Origin: a virus
Length of the DNA: 42,165 bases
Strand: one strand, 5' to 3'
IMG/VR virus record: IMGVR_UViG_3300017782_000047
Coordinates: 1-42,165 of that record
Part shown: positions 1 through 10,200 of the stretch, piece by piece
How positions within the stretch are numbered: the first letter of the stretch is position 1
Layout: every line of letters starts with the position of its first letter
The notes under the pieces: generated by a model
Seen by the model: the letters and a program-made list of their open reading frames with translations, nothing else
What the model was told of the DNA's origin: nothing
Databases searched by the model: none
Program-made: the position numbers and the translations under genes

Positions 1-247
1 GTCCTCTAACCAGACTGTGAATATCTTCGGTAATACATCGATCACTGGAAATCTGGACGTATCCGGATATACACATTCCGTCGGTGATGTTTCGACCACA
101 GCCGGTAATGCGATCACGCTGGCCAGCCATACACATACCGAAGTACCTGGAACTGGTGGTGCTTCTTCTCCATCGCCTGGAACACAAGAAACATCTGCGG
201 GTAATGGCGAAGGTGGACCAGTAACAGGTGATGAACCAGCCGAATAA
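1..247 (+). CDS. 5: Baseplate central spike protein, gp5/gpV-like, C-terminal end (5' truncated)
   Basis: This is the last 81 codons of a gene that begins before the window. The frame is open from base 2, so the GTG at 17 is an internal codon and not a start. The visible part has short beta-repeat sequence (NIFGNTSITGNLDVSGY), typical of a trimeric beta-helical spike. It is followed by SHTHTEVPGTGG and a Ser/Pro/Gly-rich tail. An HxH motif before a GTGG stretch is known in gpV/gp5-type spikes, where the histidines bind a metal ion at the spike tip. The product would sit under the tail tube and help pierce the outer membrane. The next gene, gp25, fits a T4-like baseplate cluster. Whether the missing N-terminal part carries a lysozyme domain, as in T4 gp5, cannot be seen. 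Confidence 0.72.
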   Translation, partial: SSNQTVNIFGNTSITGNLDVSGYTHSVGDVSTTAGNAITLASHTHTEVPGTGGASSPSPGTQETSAGNGEGGPVTGDEPAE

Positions 248-251
248 GGAG

Positions 252-259
252 TATAAATA
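252..259 (+). promoter_or_regulatory. T4-type late promoter upstream of gp25
   Basis: Exact TATAAATA octamer between the gp5-like stop and the gp25 ATG. In T4 the octamer covers about -13 to -6, which would put +1 at base 265, the A of the gp25 ATG. An AAGGAG Shine-Dalgarno-like sequence lies immediately before it at 246-251, so it would not be in a transcript started here. Confidence 0.6.
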
Positions 260-264
260 CTAGT

Positions 265-789
265 ATGTCTATTAAAACAATTAACTCAAGTTCCGATCGA
301 TCTGCCCAGCCGTATGATAGCCAAACGATAACACTCGGCGATGGTACGAAAGTTGAGCAATCTACTGGTATTATTGGTGATCTGCAAAAAGCATCAAGAT
401 CGGCAAGACTAAAGCCATGGACTGATCTTGATTTAAGCTTAGTCCTTCATCCAATACGTAAAGATATTATTCCACTTAGGGATGATCAGGCAATCAAGTA
501 CTCAGTACGTAATTTGTTATTGACTAACTTTTATGAGAGACCATTTAACCTGGGTATAGGCGCCAATATGAGAGCCCTATTGTTTGAACCAGCAGATGAA
601 ATTACAAAGGCGACACTACGTAAAAATATCGTACGATGTCTTACTACAACAGAGAGTCGAGTGACACCGATCTTTGTAAACATAGTCGATGAGCCAGATA
701 CGAATACATATCGTATTCTGGTAAAATTCAGAATAAAAGAGGATGATTCTGCAGATGAAGTAGAAATTGTTCTCAGACGTTTAAGGTAA
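265..789 (+). CDS. 25: Baseplate wedge subunit gp25-like
   Basis: 174-residue protein recognised as the gp25/TssE family, a core baseplate wedge subunit. In T4, gp25 forms the inner wedge core with gp6 and gp7 and primes sheath polymerisation. The family core starts near residue 45: the PWTDLDLSLVLHP region, then VRNLLLTNFYERPFNLGIGA, where ER-P matches the conserved motif of gp25 and TssE, then MRALLFEP. The C-terminal half (TPIFVNIVDEPDTNTYRI) is the usual beta sheet. Residues 1-44 are a polar extension compared with the about 132-residue T4 protein. The gene follows the spike gene and is separated from gp6 by 5 nt. The start is the only ATG that includes the whole family core and its extension; AAGGAG lies 13 nt upstream. 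Confidence 0.9.
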   Translation: MSIKTINSSSDRSAQPYDSQTITLGDGTKVEQSTGIIGDLQKASRSARLKPWTDLDLSLVLHPIRKDIIPLRDDQAIKYSVRNLLLTNFYERPFNLGIGANMRALLFEPADEITKATLRKNIVRCLTTTESRVTPIFVNIVDEPDTNTYRILVKFRIKEDDSADEVEIVLRRLR

Positions 790-794
790 ATAAT

Positions 795-2657
795 ATGGCA
801 ACTAATTTAAATGTAACAGAACTAGATTTTGATCAAATCAAAAAAAATCTAAAGAACTATCTCAAGTCACAGACTCAATTTAGTTCACACGATTTTGAAG
901 GATCAGGTCTTTCCGCACTCTTAGATGTGCTGGCTTATAATACACATTACAATGCGATGGCGGCACACTTTGCCTTAAATGAAGCCTTCCTTGACTCTGC
1001 ACAGATTCGTGGTAACATTGTAACTCGAGCTAAGTTGCTTGGCTACATTCCAAGATCTGTCCTTGCGCCAAGAGCAATTGTAGATCTTATTGTTGATGTC
1101 AGCGGAGAGAGTAATGTTCCTAGTTCTCTTACACTAGAACGTGGTACTAAGTTTACTACACAGGTTGACGGTAGAAATTATCGTTATGTTGTAATTAACG
1201 AACAGTCTGCATTGATTGATCAGGCCACTAATACATTTACATTCTCAAACGTAACTCTTGTTGAAGGTACAAGGAAGAAGCTTTTATATAGAGTGGACAA
1301 CGATATTGAAAATCAGAAGTATCAGATTTCAGATGATGACGTTGATACTTCTACACTTAAAGTGCTTGTACAGGCAAACGAGCAATCAACAGCATTTGAC
1401 AACTATACACAATTCGAATCACTGATTAACGTTGATTCTTCAAGTCGTGTATACTATCTACAAGAAAATTCAAATGAATATTTTGAAGTATACTTTGGTG
1501 ATGGTGTGACTGGTAAGCAACCGCTTAATAATAACATCATAACACTAGACTATATTTTCACTCATGGCCCAGATTCGAATGGTGCAAACAACTTCACAAA
1601 GGTAGATAATATCGGTGGATTTGCTAACATCACTGTTAACACATTAACTAAAGCCCAGGGTGGTACTGAAAGAGAAACAAATGAATCAATACGATTCAAT
1701 GCTCCTTTGACTTTTACTTCACAGAATAGAGCTGTAACATCAGATGACTATAGAGCTATTATTAAGAAAGAGTTTACGAATATTAATTCTATTTCAACAT
1801 GGGGTGGTGAGGATAATGATCCACCGGATTATGGTGCAGTATATATTTCAATTAAGCCTATTGTAAATGAGACTTTATCAGAAGGTGAGAAGACTGAAAT
1901 TATTAATACTATTTTAAAGGGTAAAAGTGTTGTATCAATTACCCCTGTTATTGTAGATCCTAACTTTACATATTTAGAATTGGATGTCGCATTTAAATAT
2001 AACCCGAATCTTACAGATAGATCTAGAGTAGAATTAGAAGCTGTTGTAAGAGATACTATTTCAGATTATAACTTTAACGAACTAAATAAATTTGATGGAG
2101 TGTTTAGACATTCTCAGCTGCTAAGAGCAATTGATAATGCAGATCCTTCTATTCAGAATAGTAGTGTAAGACCATATATGTTTATGGAGATTACTCCTAA
2201 TTTAGCTGGTAGCGAAATAGATAATAACTTCCAACTAAACTTTACATCTCCGTTTTACGATACTGGTTCTTCCGATAAACATGTTATCACATCTACTAGG
2301 TTTAAAGTTAATGGGGAAGATTTATATTTTGGCGATATCCCTATTCCTGGTTCTACTAACAGAAAAGTTATAGCATACAAAATCGTCGATAACACTAATA
2401 TTACTGTATTAAGTGATTGTGGTGTTGTTGATATATCTAAAGGATCTATAACATTAAATAAATTTATTCCTGATAGCGATTCGGATACTAAGATTAGAAT
2501 TACGGTTGTACCTAATTCTCTTGACTTAGCTCCTAAGAGAGATCAGTTAATTGCAATTGATCCTCTCAGAGTTGTTATTGCACCAAGTGTAGATACCATC
2601 TCTGTATCTGGTTCTTCTGGAACAATTAATTATACAACGACCTCAAGGCTGAGATAA
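795..2657 (+). CDS. 6: Baseplate wedge protein gp6-like
   Basis: 620 residues, close to T4 gp6 (660). gp6 is the J-like wedge protein that dimerises into the inner ring of the baseplate. The N-terminal region is highly characteristic: TELDFDQIKKNLKNYLKSQ, then FEGSGLSALLDVLAYNTHYN and AFLDSAQIRGNIVTRAKLLGY at residues about 5-85. The middle (residues about 290-340) has GGTERETNESIRFNAPLTF and the RAVTSDDYRAIIKKEF region shared with gp6/gpJ proteins. The C-terminal 150 residues are beta-rich. AAGG at 783-786 lies 8 nt before the ATG and overlaps the end of gp25, so the two are probably co-translated. No disruption is seen. Confidence 0.92.
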   Translation: MATNLNVTELDFDQIKKNLKNYLKSQTQFSSHDFEGSGLSALLDVLAYNTHYNAMAAHFALNEAFLDSAQIRGNIVTRAKLLGYIPRSVLAPRAIVDLIVDVSGESNVPSSLTLERGTKFTTQVDGRNYRYVVINEQSALIDQATNTFTFSNVTLVEGTRKKLLYRVDNDIENQKYQISDDDVDTSTLKVLVQANEQSTAFDNYTQFESLINVDSSSRVYYLQENSNEYFEVYFGDGVTGKQPLNNNIITLDYIFTHGPDSNGANNFTKVDNIGGFANITVNTLTKAQGGTERETNESIRFNAPLTFTSQNRAVTSDDYRAIIKKEFTNINSISTWGGEDNDPPDYGAVYISIKPIVNETLSEGEKTEIINTILKGKSVVSITPVIVDPNFTYLELDVAFKYNPNLTDRSRVELEAVVRDTISDYNFNELNKFDGVFRHSQLLRAIDNADPSIQNSSVRPYMFMEITPNLAGSEIDNNFQLNFTSPFYDTGSSDKHVITSTRFKVNGEDLYFGDIPIPGSTNRKVIAYKIVDNTNITVLSDCGVVDISKGSITLNKFIPDSDSDTKIRITVVPNSLDLAPKRDQLIAIDPLRVVIAPSVDTISVSGSSGTINYTTTSRLR

Positions 2658-2658
2658 G

Positions 2659-5600
2659 ATGGCTGGAACTCATAAAACTAATAATACTTTATTTAGCTCG
2701 GATATATCTTCACCTGGATATATCCAGTCTGTCGCTTCTTCGAAGAGTAAGACTAAAGAGCATTTAAGAACTCCAGAGCTTATACCATCTGAGATACTAG
2801 ATGTATCTGGTGGTATTGAATTATTATTAGAAGCATATTATGACTATATGAACTTACAAGAGTTTATATATCAAGAAAACGAAACGTACCAAGATATTGT
2901 ATTAGACGGTAAAGCCGTTTTTAGGGTTGTAGATCCTAGAAATGAAAATGACCACTTCTTTACAGATGACGATGGTGCTAATTCGACTCTTACACTAACA
3001 GATGACCGTGGGATTATTAAAACATTTAACTTGCAAAATTTAAATGTTGCGATTTCAAATGGTAATAATCTCCCAGGATCTCTTGCTAATTCTACTTCGG
3101 ATATTGGTAAGACACTTACGGTTCATGGTTTAGATCAGGTCGTATTAGTAAACGGAGCAGTAACAAATAGTGTAGATGTAGTATTAGCTACATCAGATTC
3201 TACAATTACTCCCGGTCAACCAGTCAGTGGAATTGGAATACCTGCTAATGTAACTGTTGATGAGATTAATGGTACTAGCTTAAAGCTAACACAACCGGTA
3301 TCATTAGATGATGAAGTTGCTCTTACGTTTTCTAACAATACTAAAACAGCCACTATCACAACCCCAGTAAAATACTGGGCTGGCCCTGGTGCATCCTACA
3401 CTCTTAACACGATTGAAGAGTCATTGGATATTGATAGCACAGCCGCATCTTACTTAGAATTAATTCAAAAAGAAATTGCGGCTGTTGTTCCACGTTCGAT
3501 ACAGGTTAATAAAAGAAATCTATATAAGGCTATTACAGATTATTATAAAATTAGAGGTTCGTCAGATTCTATTGAAGTATTCTTTAGACTATTATTTGAT
3601 GATGAAGTTGAGGTAGAATATCCATGGAATGAAACATTAATTCCATCTTCTGGTAATTGGGAAGTAAATCCTTCTTTACCTAAAGGCGGTGTATACTTAG
3701 ACAAAAAAGGATTTTTATCAGACACAATTAAAATCCAAGATAGTTTAAAATACCAAAAGTTTTCTTATTTAATTCGTACTGGTCAAAGCTTGTCTGCTTG
3801 GGATTTTTTCTATAATAGACTAGTTCACCCGGCTGGATTTAAATACTTTGCTGAAATTCTTATTCAGTTATTTGGAACGCGTGATGAATTAGGTGATGAT
3901 CAGAAAATTGCTGGTCCTATTAATTTTATAGGTGGACCAAACCACGGCTTGCCTACTGGAGAATCTTTCGAAGGTTATGGAAGACAAAATAGAATTACAT
4001 ATTCATCAATGCCCGATTTACAGCCTGGGGTTATTGGTCTAGAAGATGTTCCTTTACTTGTAGATCTATTCGCTTCTCTATTCTTACCATTTACTGAAGT
4101 TAATATTCATCAGTCTGCCAAAATTGCATTAACTGTAGAACAAACAAGCACTGATGCAAATTATGGTAAAGTAGTTTCTGCAGAAATTGTAGACAGCGGT
4201 TTTGGATATACCTCAGCTCCAAGCGTTATAATTAACGGTGTGCCTCAAACCGGACAAACGATTACTCAGGCAGTTATTACAACAACGATTGATTCACTCG
4301 GTAGAGTTACAGGTACTAATATAACAAATCCTGGTGATAATTATAACTCTGCATTTGCTAACGTTTCAGCTAATCCAAACTTGTCTAAAGTTGCATCGGT
4401 ATCAATTGTTCCATCCACTACTAAAAAATATAGTACTCCTCCAGAAGTTATATTTACAGATCCTACTTCTATTGGAGATAACGGACTTCCATTACAAACT
4501 AATGTAACTGCTACTGGAAAATATATATTAGAACCTACTTCGGTTAATTCAGTCGAAATGACTTCAGTTGGTTCTAACTATACTATTCATCCGGATATTG
4601 CATTTTCAGATCCAGACGTATTCTATACTGCTCAGCCATTCTTTAGCGATAACTTTGAAAATGCTGCTATAGGAGATTGGGATAATAATTATTGGCATAT
4701 AGTAGGCACCGATGATCATACTGCGTCTATTCAAACTGTAGATGGATCTAAGGTATTAAAAGTACAAACATCCACATTAGACACAAGTGCTTCAGGAAGT
4801 ATTGGTGGTGCAGTATATCAATTAGAATTAGCTAATCCTGAGTTCACAAATAGACTGCCAGGAAATACAATTAAAGTAAAATGTAGAGCGAAGAAGGCAA
4901 CTTCAGGTGGAGCAAACACATTTAGGATGGCGTATTCAACATCACAACACGGTAACTCTGGTTGGTTTACTAAAAACTTAACAACTGATTGGCAAGACTT
5001 TGAGTTTGAATATAATATTGTAACTGATACTCCTACTAATGTAGATTACGTAGGATTCCAAGGTGATGGTAATGATGGTATAGTATATATCGATGATGTT
5101 TCTATTACTGTTAAAAAGGATTTCCCAAGAGTTATTAGTGACATTGAAGATGGAAGATTAAATTCAATAACAGTTTTATATAAAGGATCTGGATATAAAG
5201 AAGTTCCATCAATATCTATTTCTGGTAATGCAACTGCAGTTGCTCAGTTAGTTCCTTCTAAAGTTGAAAGCGCAGTTATAGTAAATCCAGGATTTGGTTA
5301 TGTGTTTGATCCACTAATATATATTAGCTCTAAAGCTAAAAACGAAAACCGGGCAAAAGCACAGCCAGTTAAAAAAATCATAGAGTTAAATCATACCGAC
5401 GTAGATCCCTTATTTAATAAGGTAAATAATCCAGTTCAGACTAATCCTTCAGTGAGAGGAAGACAATTATATAATGGCGGGTTATTACAGAAGGGCGTTC
5501 TTAGTTCAGGTCAGAACTGGACTATAACTCAATCGACACCGGCTACTGATAAAACTATGGGTGGTTATGATGTTACGGTAGTGGCTGCTGGATATAGAAC

Positions 5601-5766
5601 ACAAGTTAGTAACAATTATTATAATCAAAAAACAAACATATTAGAAAATAGTATGCTTTACGACTTTAACGAAACTTTAGAGGTATTAGGTGATGTAGAA
5701 TTGCAAAGTACTTCTATAAGTGATATAAATAAATATAACGTGAATTCTTTTATTCATAACAATTAA
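2659..5766 (+). CDS. 7: Baseplate wedge protein, gp7-like, with inserted carbohydrate-binding-like domain
   Basis: 1035 residues, between gp6 and gp8, where T4 has gp7 (1032 residues). The N-terminal part (LLEAYYDYMNLQEFIYQ) and residues about 270-415 (DYYKIRGSSDSIEVFFRLLF, then YLIRTGQSLSAWDFFYNRL) resemble the gp7-position proteins of marine T4-like phages; homology to T4 gp7 itself is inferred from synteny. Residues about 505-660 and 835-900 carry GxGY(x)nP beta repeats (DSGFGYTSAPSVII, YKGSGYKEVPSISI, NPGFGYVFDPLIYI). Between them, residues about 660-820 form a jelly-roll-like segment beginning FFSDNFENAAIGDWDNNYWH and ending with GIVYIDDVSITV, the pattern of CBM4/9-like or galactose-binding-like domains. 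The ATG follows the gp6 stop by 1 nt; AAGG at 2645-2648 is a plausible ribosome site. Confidence 0.75.
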   Translation: MAGTHKTNNTLFSSDISSPGYIQSVASSKSKTKEHLRTPELIPSEILDVSGGIELLLEAYYDYMNLQEFIYQENETYQDIVLDGKAVFRVVDPRNENDHFFTDDDGANSTLTLTDDRGIIKTFNLQNLNVAISNGNNLPGSLANSTSDIGKTLTVHGLDQVVLVNGAVTNSVDVVLATSDSTITPGQPVSGIGIPANVTVDEINGTSLKLTQPVSLDDEVALTFSNNTKTATITTPVKYWAGPGASYTLNTIEESLDIDSTAASYLELIQKEIAAVVPRSIQVNKRNLYKAITDYYKIRGSSDSIEVFFRLLFDDEVEVEYPWNETLIPSSGNWEVNPSLPKGGVYLDKKGFLSDTIKIQDSLKYQKFSYLIRTGQSLSAWDFFYNRLVHPAGFKYFAEILIQLFGTRDELGDDQKIAGPINFIGGPNHGLPTGESFEGYGRQNRITYSSMPDLQPGVIGLEDVPLLVDLFASLFLPFTEVNIHQSAKIALTVEQTSTDANYGKVVSAEIVDSGFGYTSAPSVIINGVPQTGQTITQAVITTTIDSLGRVTGTNITNPGDNYNSAFANVSANPNLSKVASVSIVPSTTKKYSTPPEVIFTDPTSIGDNGLPLQTNVTATGKYILEPTSVNSVEMTSVGSNYTIHPDIAFSDPDVFYTAQPFFSDNFENAAIGDWDNNYWHIVGTDDHTASIQTVDGSKVLKVQTSTLDTSASGSIGGAVYQLELANPEFTNRLPGNTIKVKCRAKKATSGGANTFRMAYSTSQHGNSGWFTKNLTTDWQDFEFEYNIVTDTPTNVDYVGFQGDGNDGIVYIDDVSITVKKDFPRVISDIEDGRLNSITVLYKGSGYKEVPSISISGNATAVAQLVPSKVESAVIVNPGFGYVFDPLIYISSKAKNENRAKAQPVKKIIELNHTDVDPLFNKVNNPVQTNPSVRGRQLYNGGLLQKGVLSSGQNWTITQSTPATDKTMGGYDVTVVAAGYRTQVSNNYYNQKTNILENSMLYDFNETLEVLGDVELQSTSISDINKYNVNSFIHNN
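5724..5731 (+). promoter_or_regulatory. T4-type late promoter upstream of gp8
   Basis: Exact TATAAATA inside the last codons of the gp7-like gene. Predicted +1 is about 5737, giving a leader of about 42 nt to the gp8 ATG at 5779, with TAGGAAA just after the upstream stop as ribosome site. Placement close to a core baseplate gene favours a real promoter over chance in AT-rich DNA. Confidence 0.55.
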
Positions 5767-5778
5767 TAGGAAATAAAA

Positions 5779-7203
5779 ATGACGGCAATAGTAACCTCTA
5801 AATTCAGAACGTTGAATGCAGAAAACTTTAAAGAGGACATAGCATCTGCTGGCACGAGCGTATACGTAGCCATTGGTAAAAGTGATGCTTGGTCTTATAC
5901 AACTTCTGATACAACAGATCAAGAACCATTTACACCATACGATAACTTAGACTCCTTAACAGAAGCTAGGGAAAACATCTTCGCTATGAAACTACTAGGA
6001 GCGGCTGATGTTACGCATGTTGTACCAAGGCATACCTGGACAACTGGTAATACTTATGTTGCCTGGGATTCAGATGATCCCGACATTTTTGATAAAAAGT
6101 TTTACGTGATTACTTCTGAGTTTAAAGTTTATAAGTGTATATACTCTCCAGGTACTGGATCGACTCAAGAGCCAACACAAACTCTAACAGACCCTACAGC
6201 TGAATCAGATAATTATATTTGGAAATACATGTATACGGTAGCCGTTGCTGATGCTGAAAAGTTCCTTACTACATCTTATATGCCTGTAAAAACCGTTGAT
6301 CCTAGATCTGGTGATCCTGCTCAAGCCTCGGATTACCTTAGCGATTCTGCAGCCGAACAGTTTTTGAGTGAAGGTGCTTACGCACAATATCTAAACCAAA
6401 AAGCTTCAGTCAACTCTACTACTGCTGGAGGAATTCAAAGAATTGAAGTGACTGCTGGTGGTACTGGATATACTTCTGCTCCTAGTGTAATTATTACTGG
6501 TGCTGGAAGTAATGCTACAGCAACTGCTACTATATCAGGTGGTTCAGTTACCGCTATTAACGTAACAGCGAAAGGAACAGATTATTCTTCAGCTCACATT
6601 GTACTTTCTGGAGGCGGTGGTTCTGATGCTACGGCTAGAGCAGTACTTTCTCCTGAAAATGGTCATGGTACTGATCCTGTAAAAGAACTAGGTGGATTCT
6701 TTGTTGCAGTTAATACACTGCTAGATGGTACTGGTGGTGAAGAAGACGATCTTACAGTAGGTAACGATTTTAGGCAGATACTACTAATAAAAAATCCAGT
6801 AAACTACGGAACTACTAATATCTCAACTAGCGCAACGCGTAAAGCTATGCATGGTATTAGCTTTGCTTCTGTTAGTGGAACGTTACAAGTCGATGAACTT
6901 ATTTTCCAAGGTACTGGAGCAAATAGAGTAGAAGCATTTATTACTGAAATTGATAGCGATGCAGGTGTTTATTATCTTACACAGAATAATAAGACTGGAT
7001 ATGGTAATTTTGCACATACTAACGGCGTTGTGACTGGAGCAACATCTGGTGCACAAGGAACTCCTACGTCTGCTGCAAATACATTCTCAACAAATCCGGA
7101 TATTGATGTACATTCAGGAGATATTATTTTCTTAGAAAACAGAAATCCAATTGATAGAATTTCTTCACAAATTGAAGACATTAAAATTATTATAGAATTC
7201 TAA
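5779..7203 (+). CDS. 8: Baseplate wedge protein gp8-like
   Basis: 474 residues; T4 gp8 is 334. gp8 is a dimeric wedge protein that joins the gp10/gp7 arm. Recognised from the N-terminal SKFRTLNAENFKEDI and YVAIGKSDAW, the middle region with FYVITSEFKVYKCIYSPGTG and NYIWKYMYTVAVADAEKFLT, and the late part IDVHSGDIIFLENRNPIDR followed by SSQIEDIKIIIEF at the extreme end; the end is strongly conserved in marine T4-like gp8. Residues about 215-297 are an extra beta segment of GGTGYTSAPSVIITGAG-type repeats, which explains most of the added length. The same repeat type occurs in the preceding gp7-like protein. A late promoter overlaps the end of gp7 and a ribosome site lies before the ATG, so expression may be partly independent of gp6-gp7. 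Confidence 0.88.
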   Translation: MTAIVTSKFRTLNAENFKEDIASAGTSVYVAIGKSDAWSYTTSDTTDQEPFTPYDNLDSLTEARENIFAMKLLGAADVTHVVPRHTWTTGNTYVAWDSDDPDIFDKKFYVITSEFKVYKCIYSPGTGSTQEPTQTLTDPTAESDNYIWKYMYTVAVADAEKFLTTSYMPVKTVDPRSGDPAQASDYLSDSAAEQFLSEGAYAQYLNQKASVNSTTAGGIQRIEVTAGGTGYTSAPSVIITGAGSNATATATISGGSVTAINVTAKGTDYSSAHIVLSGGGGSDATARAVLSPENGHGTDPVKELGGFFVAVNTLLDGTGGEEDDLTVGNDFRQILLIKNPVNYGTTNISTSATRKAMHGISFASVSGTLQVDELIFQGTGANRVEAFITEIDSDAGVYYLTQNNKTGYGNFAHTNGVVTGATSGAQGTPTSAANTFSTNPDIDVHSGDIIFLENRNPIDRISSQIEDIKIIIEF

Positions 7204-7211
7204 TATAAATA
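7204..7211 (+). promoter_or_regulatory. T4-type late promoter upstream of the DUF4815-type gene
   Basis: Exact TATAAATA starting immediately after the gp8 stop codon. Predicted +1 is about 7217, giving a 20-nt leader with a purine-rich ribosome site (AAGAGAG) before the ATG at 7237. This is the cleanest promoter layout in the window. Confidence 0.72.
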
Positions 7212-7236
7212 TTAGTAAATATACAAGAGAGAACTT

Positions 7237-10200
7237 ATGACTACAACCAATATAAAAGTTTTTCCTGAAGGACCATATAACGACGACTATTTAAAAACAC
7301 AGTCAGATGGTTCTACTGTAGAAACTAAAAATTATCATAGAATATTATTTCGCCCTGGCTATGCAGTTCAGGCTAGAGAGCTTACTCAAATGCAAACTAT
7401 GTTGCAGGCTCAAATAGATAGACATGGCCAATATGCTTTTAAAGATGGTTCTAGAGTAGTTAATGGTGAATTATCTCTTAATGTAGAATATGATTTTATT
7501 AAATTGGAATCTACAACTGAATTAAGTTTGTTTGAGAATACTGTTATTACTGGAACAAATGGAGTTAAGGCTCGTGTGATACAAGCCGTATCAGCAGTTG
7601 ACGCTTCAAATCCAGATACTTTATATATTAAATATTTAAAAGCCGACGCAGCCAGTAAAACTATTAGCGTGTTTGCTGCAGGAGATAACTTTTCTTCTAA
7701 TGCATCTTCATCAAAATCTGGTCAAGTTAGGACTACAACTTCTGAATCAGATCCTGCTGTTGGAAAGGGCTCTAGTGTATCAATATCAGAAGGCGTTTAT
7801 TTTATTTCCGGATGCTTTGTATATGTTGCTCCTACTACTATTATATTAGACAAGTATACAAACAATCCGTCTTATATTATTGGCCTACAGGTTATTGAAG
7901 ATATTGTATCTTCAGGTGAGGATGGAACACTTGTTGATAATGCTCAAGACGTTCCTAACACTTCTGCTCCTGGTGCTAATAGATATCAGGTTAAAACTCA
8001 ATTAATTAAACAGCCCATTGATATTAATTCTAGAACAGTGGATAATTATATCACTCTACTTACTGTTAATAATGGCGAAGTATCTATAGACAAGACTGAT
8101 AAAACTGAAGATACTGGACTTACATTAAGACTGGCGCAAAGGACACACGACGAATCTGGCGATTATGTAGTAAAACCATTCGAGTTGGAAATACTAGAAC
8201 ATCTAAACGACACTACAAATTTTGGTAAATACCTACAGTCTGACGGTGGCGATATAGACAAAATCGCAATTGGTGTTGAACCATCTACTGCATATGTTCA
8301 AGGTTATAGGAATCAGAAAGTTGGAACAACATATGTAGAGATTGATAAGCCTCGTGGAGCAGATGCAACAGGATTTCTAAATGAATCTAACACTCAAATT
8401 AATTTTGGTAACTATATTAAACTTAACGCATCTAACTTTGCTAGAGTTCCAGATTTAGAAGGATTTGAAACTATTAACTTAGTAGATACCACTTCGGGTA
8501 CTACCACGGTCGGTACTGCTAGAGTTCGTGGTATGGAATTCTTTGCAAATCCAGATCATATTAGACTATATTTATTTGATATTAATATAACGCATGGTTC
8601 AAAAACATTTTCAGATGTAGATAAAGTTACTGGATCGGGTAGCTTTTCGGCAAACTTTTTAGCTGGTTCTGAAGGAACTCGATTTGATGTCGGTAATAAT
8701 GTTGCGGTGTTTAAGTTACCACAATCAGCAATTAAAACTTTAGCAGATCCTTCTAGAGATACAACGTATTCTATAAAAAGAAAATTTAATCAGACTACAA
8801 GTGCAACTGGAGAATTATCGTTTTCAACAGCTGTTGGACTTTTTACTGATCATGACGATGTTATTATTGCTCCGAGTAATGGTCCAATTAAGACAGACGT
8901 AAGTAGTAGCATTGTAACAGGAACTGGTAACGGTACAAACGGTTTAGAATACACAAACGCTATAGGCATTGGTAATAATATTGCTTGTGAAATTATCGCA
9001 ACGATTAAAAAAACTATAGCGCCTAAAACAAAAACAAAAACTACATTTGCTAAAACTATTAATGTTACAAATGGGGATACTGCATCATATGACTTAGGCC
9101 ATTCAGATGTTATTGAGGTTGTGTCTATTGTAGATTCAACATCGGCCAATATCACTGAAGACTTTACTTTAGATAACGGTCAAAGAGATAATTTTTATGA
9201 CACAGGCAAAATAGTAAAAAACGGTGGTACAGGAACTGTACCTACTGGAAATATGATAGTAACTTTTAAATATTATACTCATGGAGCTGGTGATTATTTT
9301 TGTGTTGATTCATATCCTGCTCAAGATTACGCAGATATTCAATCTTTCTCTAGCTCGGCTGGTTCAGTCGATTTAAGAGATTGTATAGACTTTAGACCGA
9401 GAAAAGATAATACAAGTTCTAATTTCTCTGGTACTGGTTCCAGCTTGTCTGGTGCACCAAAGGTAGGACATGCATTAACAGCAGACATTAATTACTACTT
9501 ACCTAGAATAGATAAACTCGTCATGAAAAGAGACGGTGGATTTGAAGTTATTAAAGGAGTTCCATCAGAATATCCACAGCCTCCTTCTGATAAAGAAGAT
9601 GCATTGACATTATATCAGCTAAAGCTTAAACCATACGTGTTTACGTTAAACGATGTTATTCCTGTAATACAAGATAACAAACGATATACTATGAAAGATA
9701 TTGGTAAGCTTGATAAAAGAATTAAAAACCTTGAATACTATACTTCGTTATCGTTACTAGAACAATCTGCCGCTGATGTGCACATGGTTGATGGTAATGG
9801 ATTAACAAGGTTGAAAAATGGTATTATAGTAGATTCATTTAAAGATCACACTATAATAGATTCTGCTCATAAAGAAACTAGTGAATCTATTGACAAAGAA
9901 AATGGATTGCTTAGACCAGAATGCCCTAGTAAAAATATAAACTTAATTACAGATCCATCTCAAAGCGGGTCAAGTATAGCACAGAAACGTGGATCAAACT
10001 GGATACTAAATTATTCTGAAGTAGCCCATACTGTTCAGCCTTATGCGTCTGTCGCAATTAACGTAAATCCATATAATGTATTTACTTGGGACGGTAGAGT
10101 TCAATTATCTCCTGAGTCAGATGAATGGAAAGAAACTGACGTTAGGCCAGATGTAGTTATAGACGATGATGGTCAATACGAACAGTTTGTAGCTAGAGCT

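Noticed and set aside
17-60. GTG at 17 as the start of a 76-residue gene
   Set aside because: The frame is open upstream to the window edge and encodes spike-like sequence, so this is the end of a longer gene.
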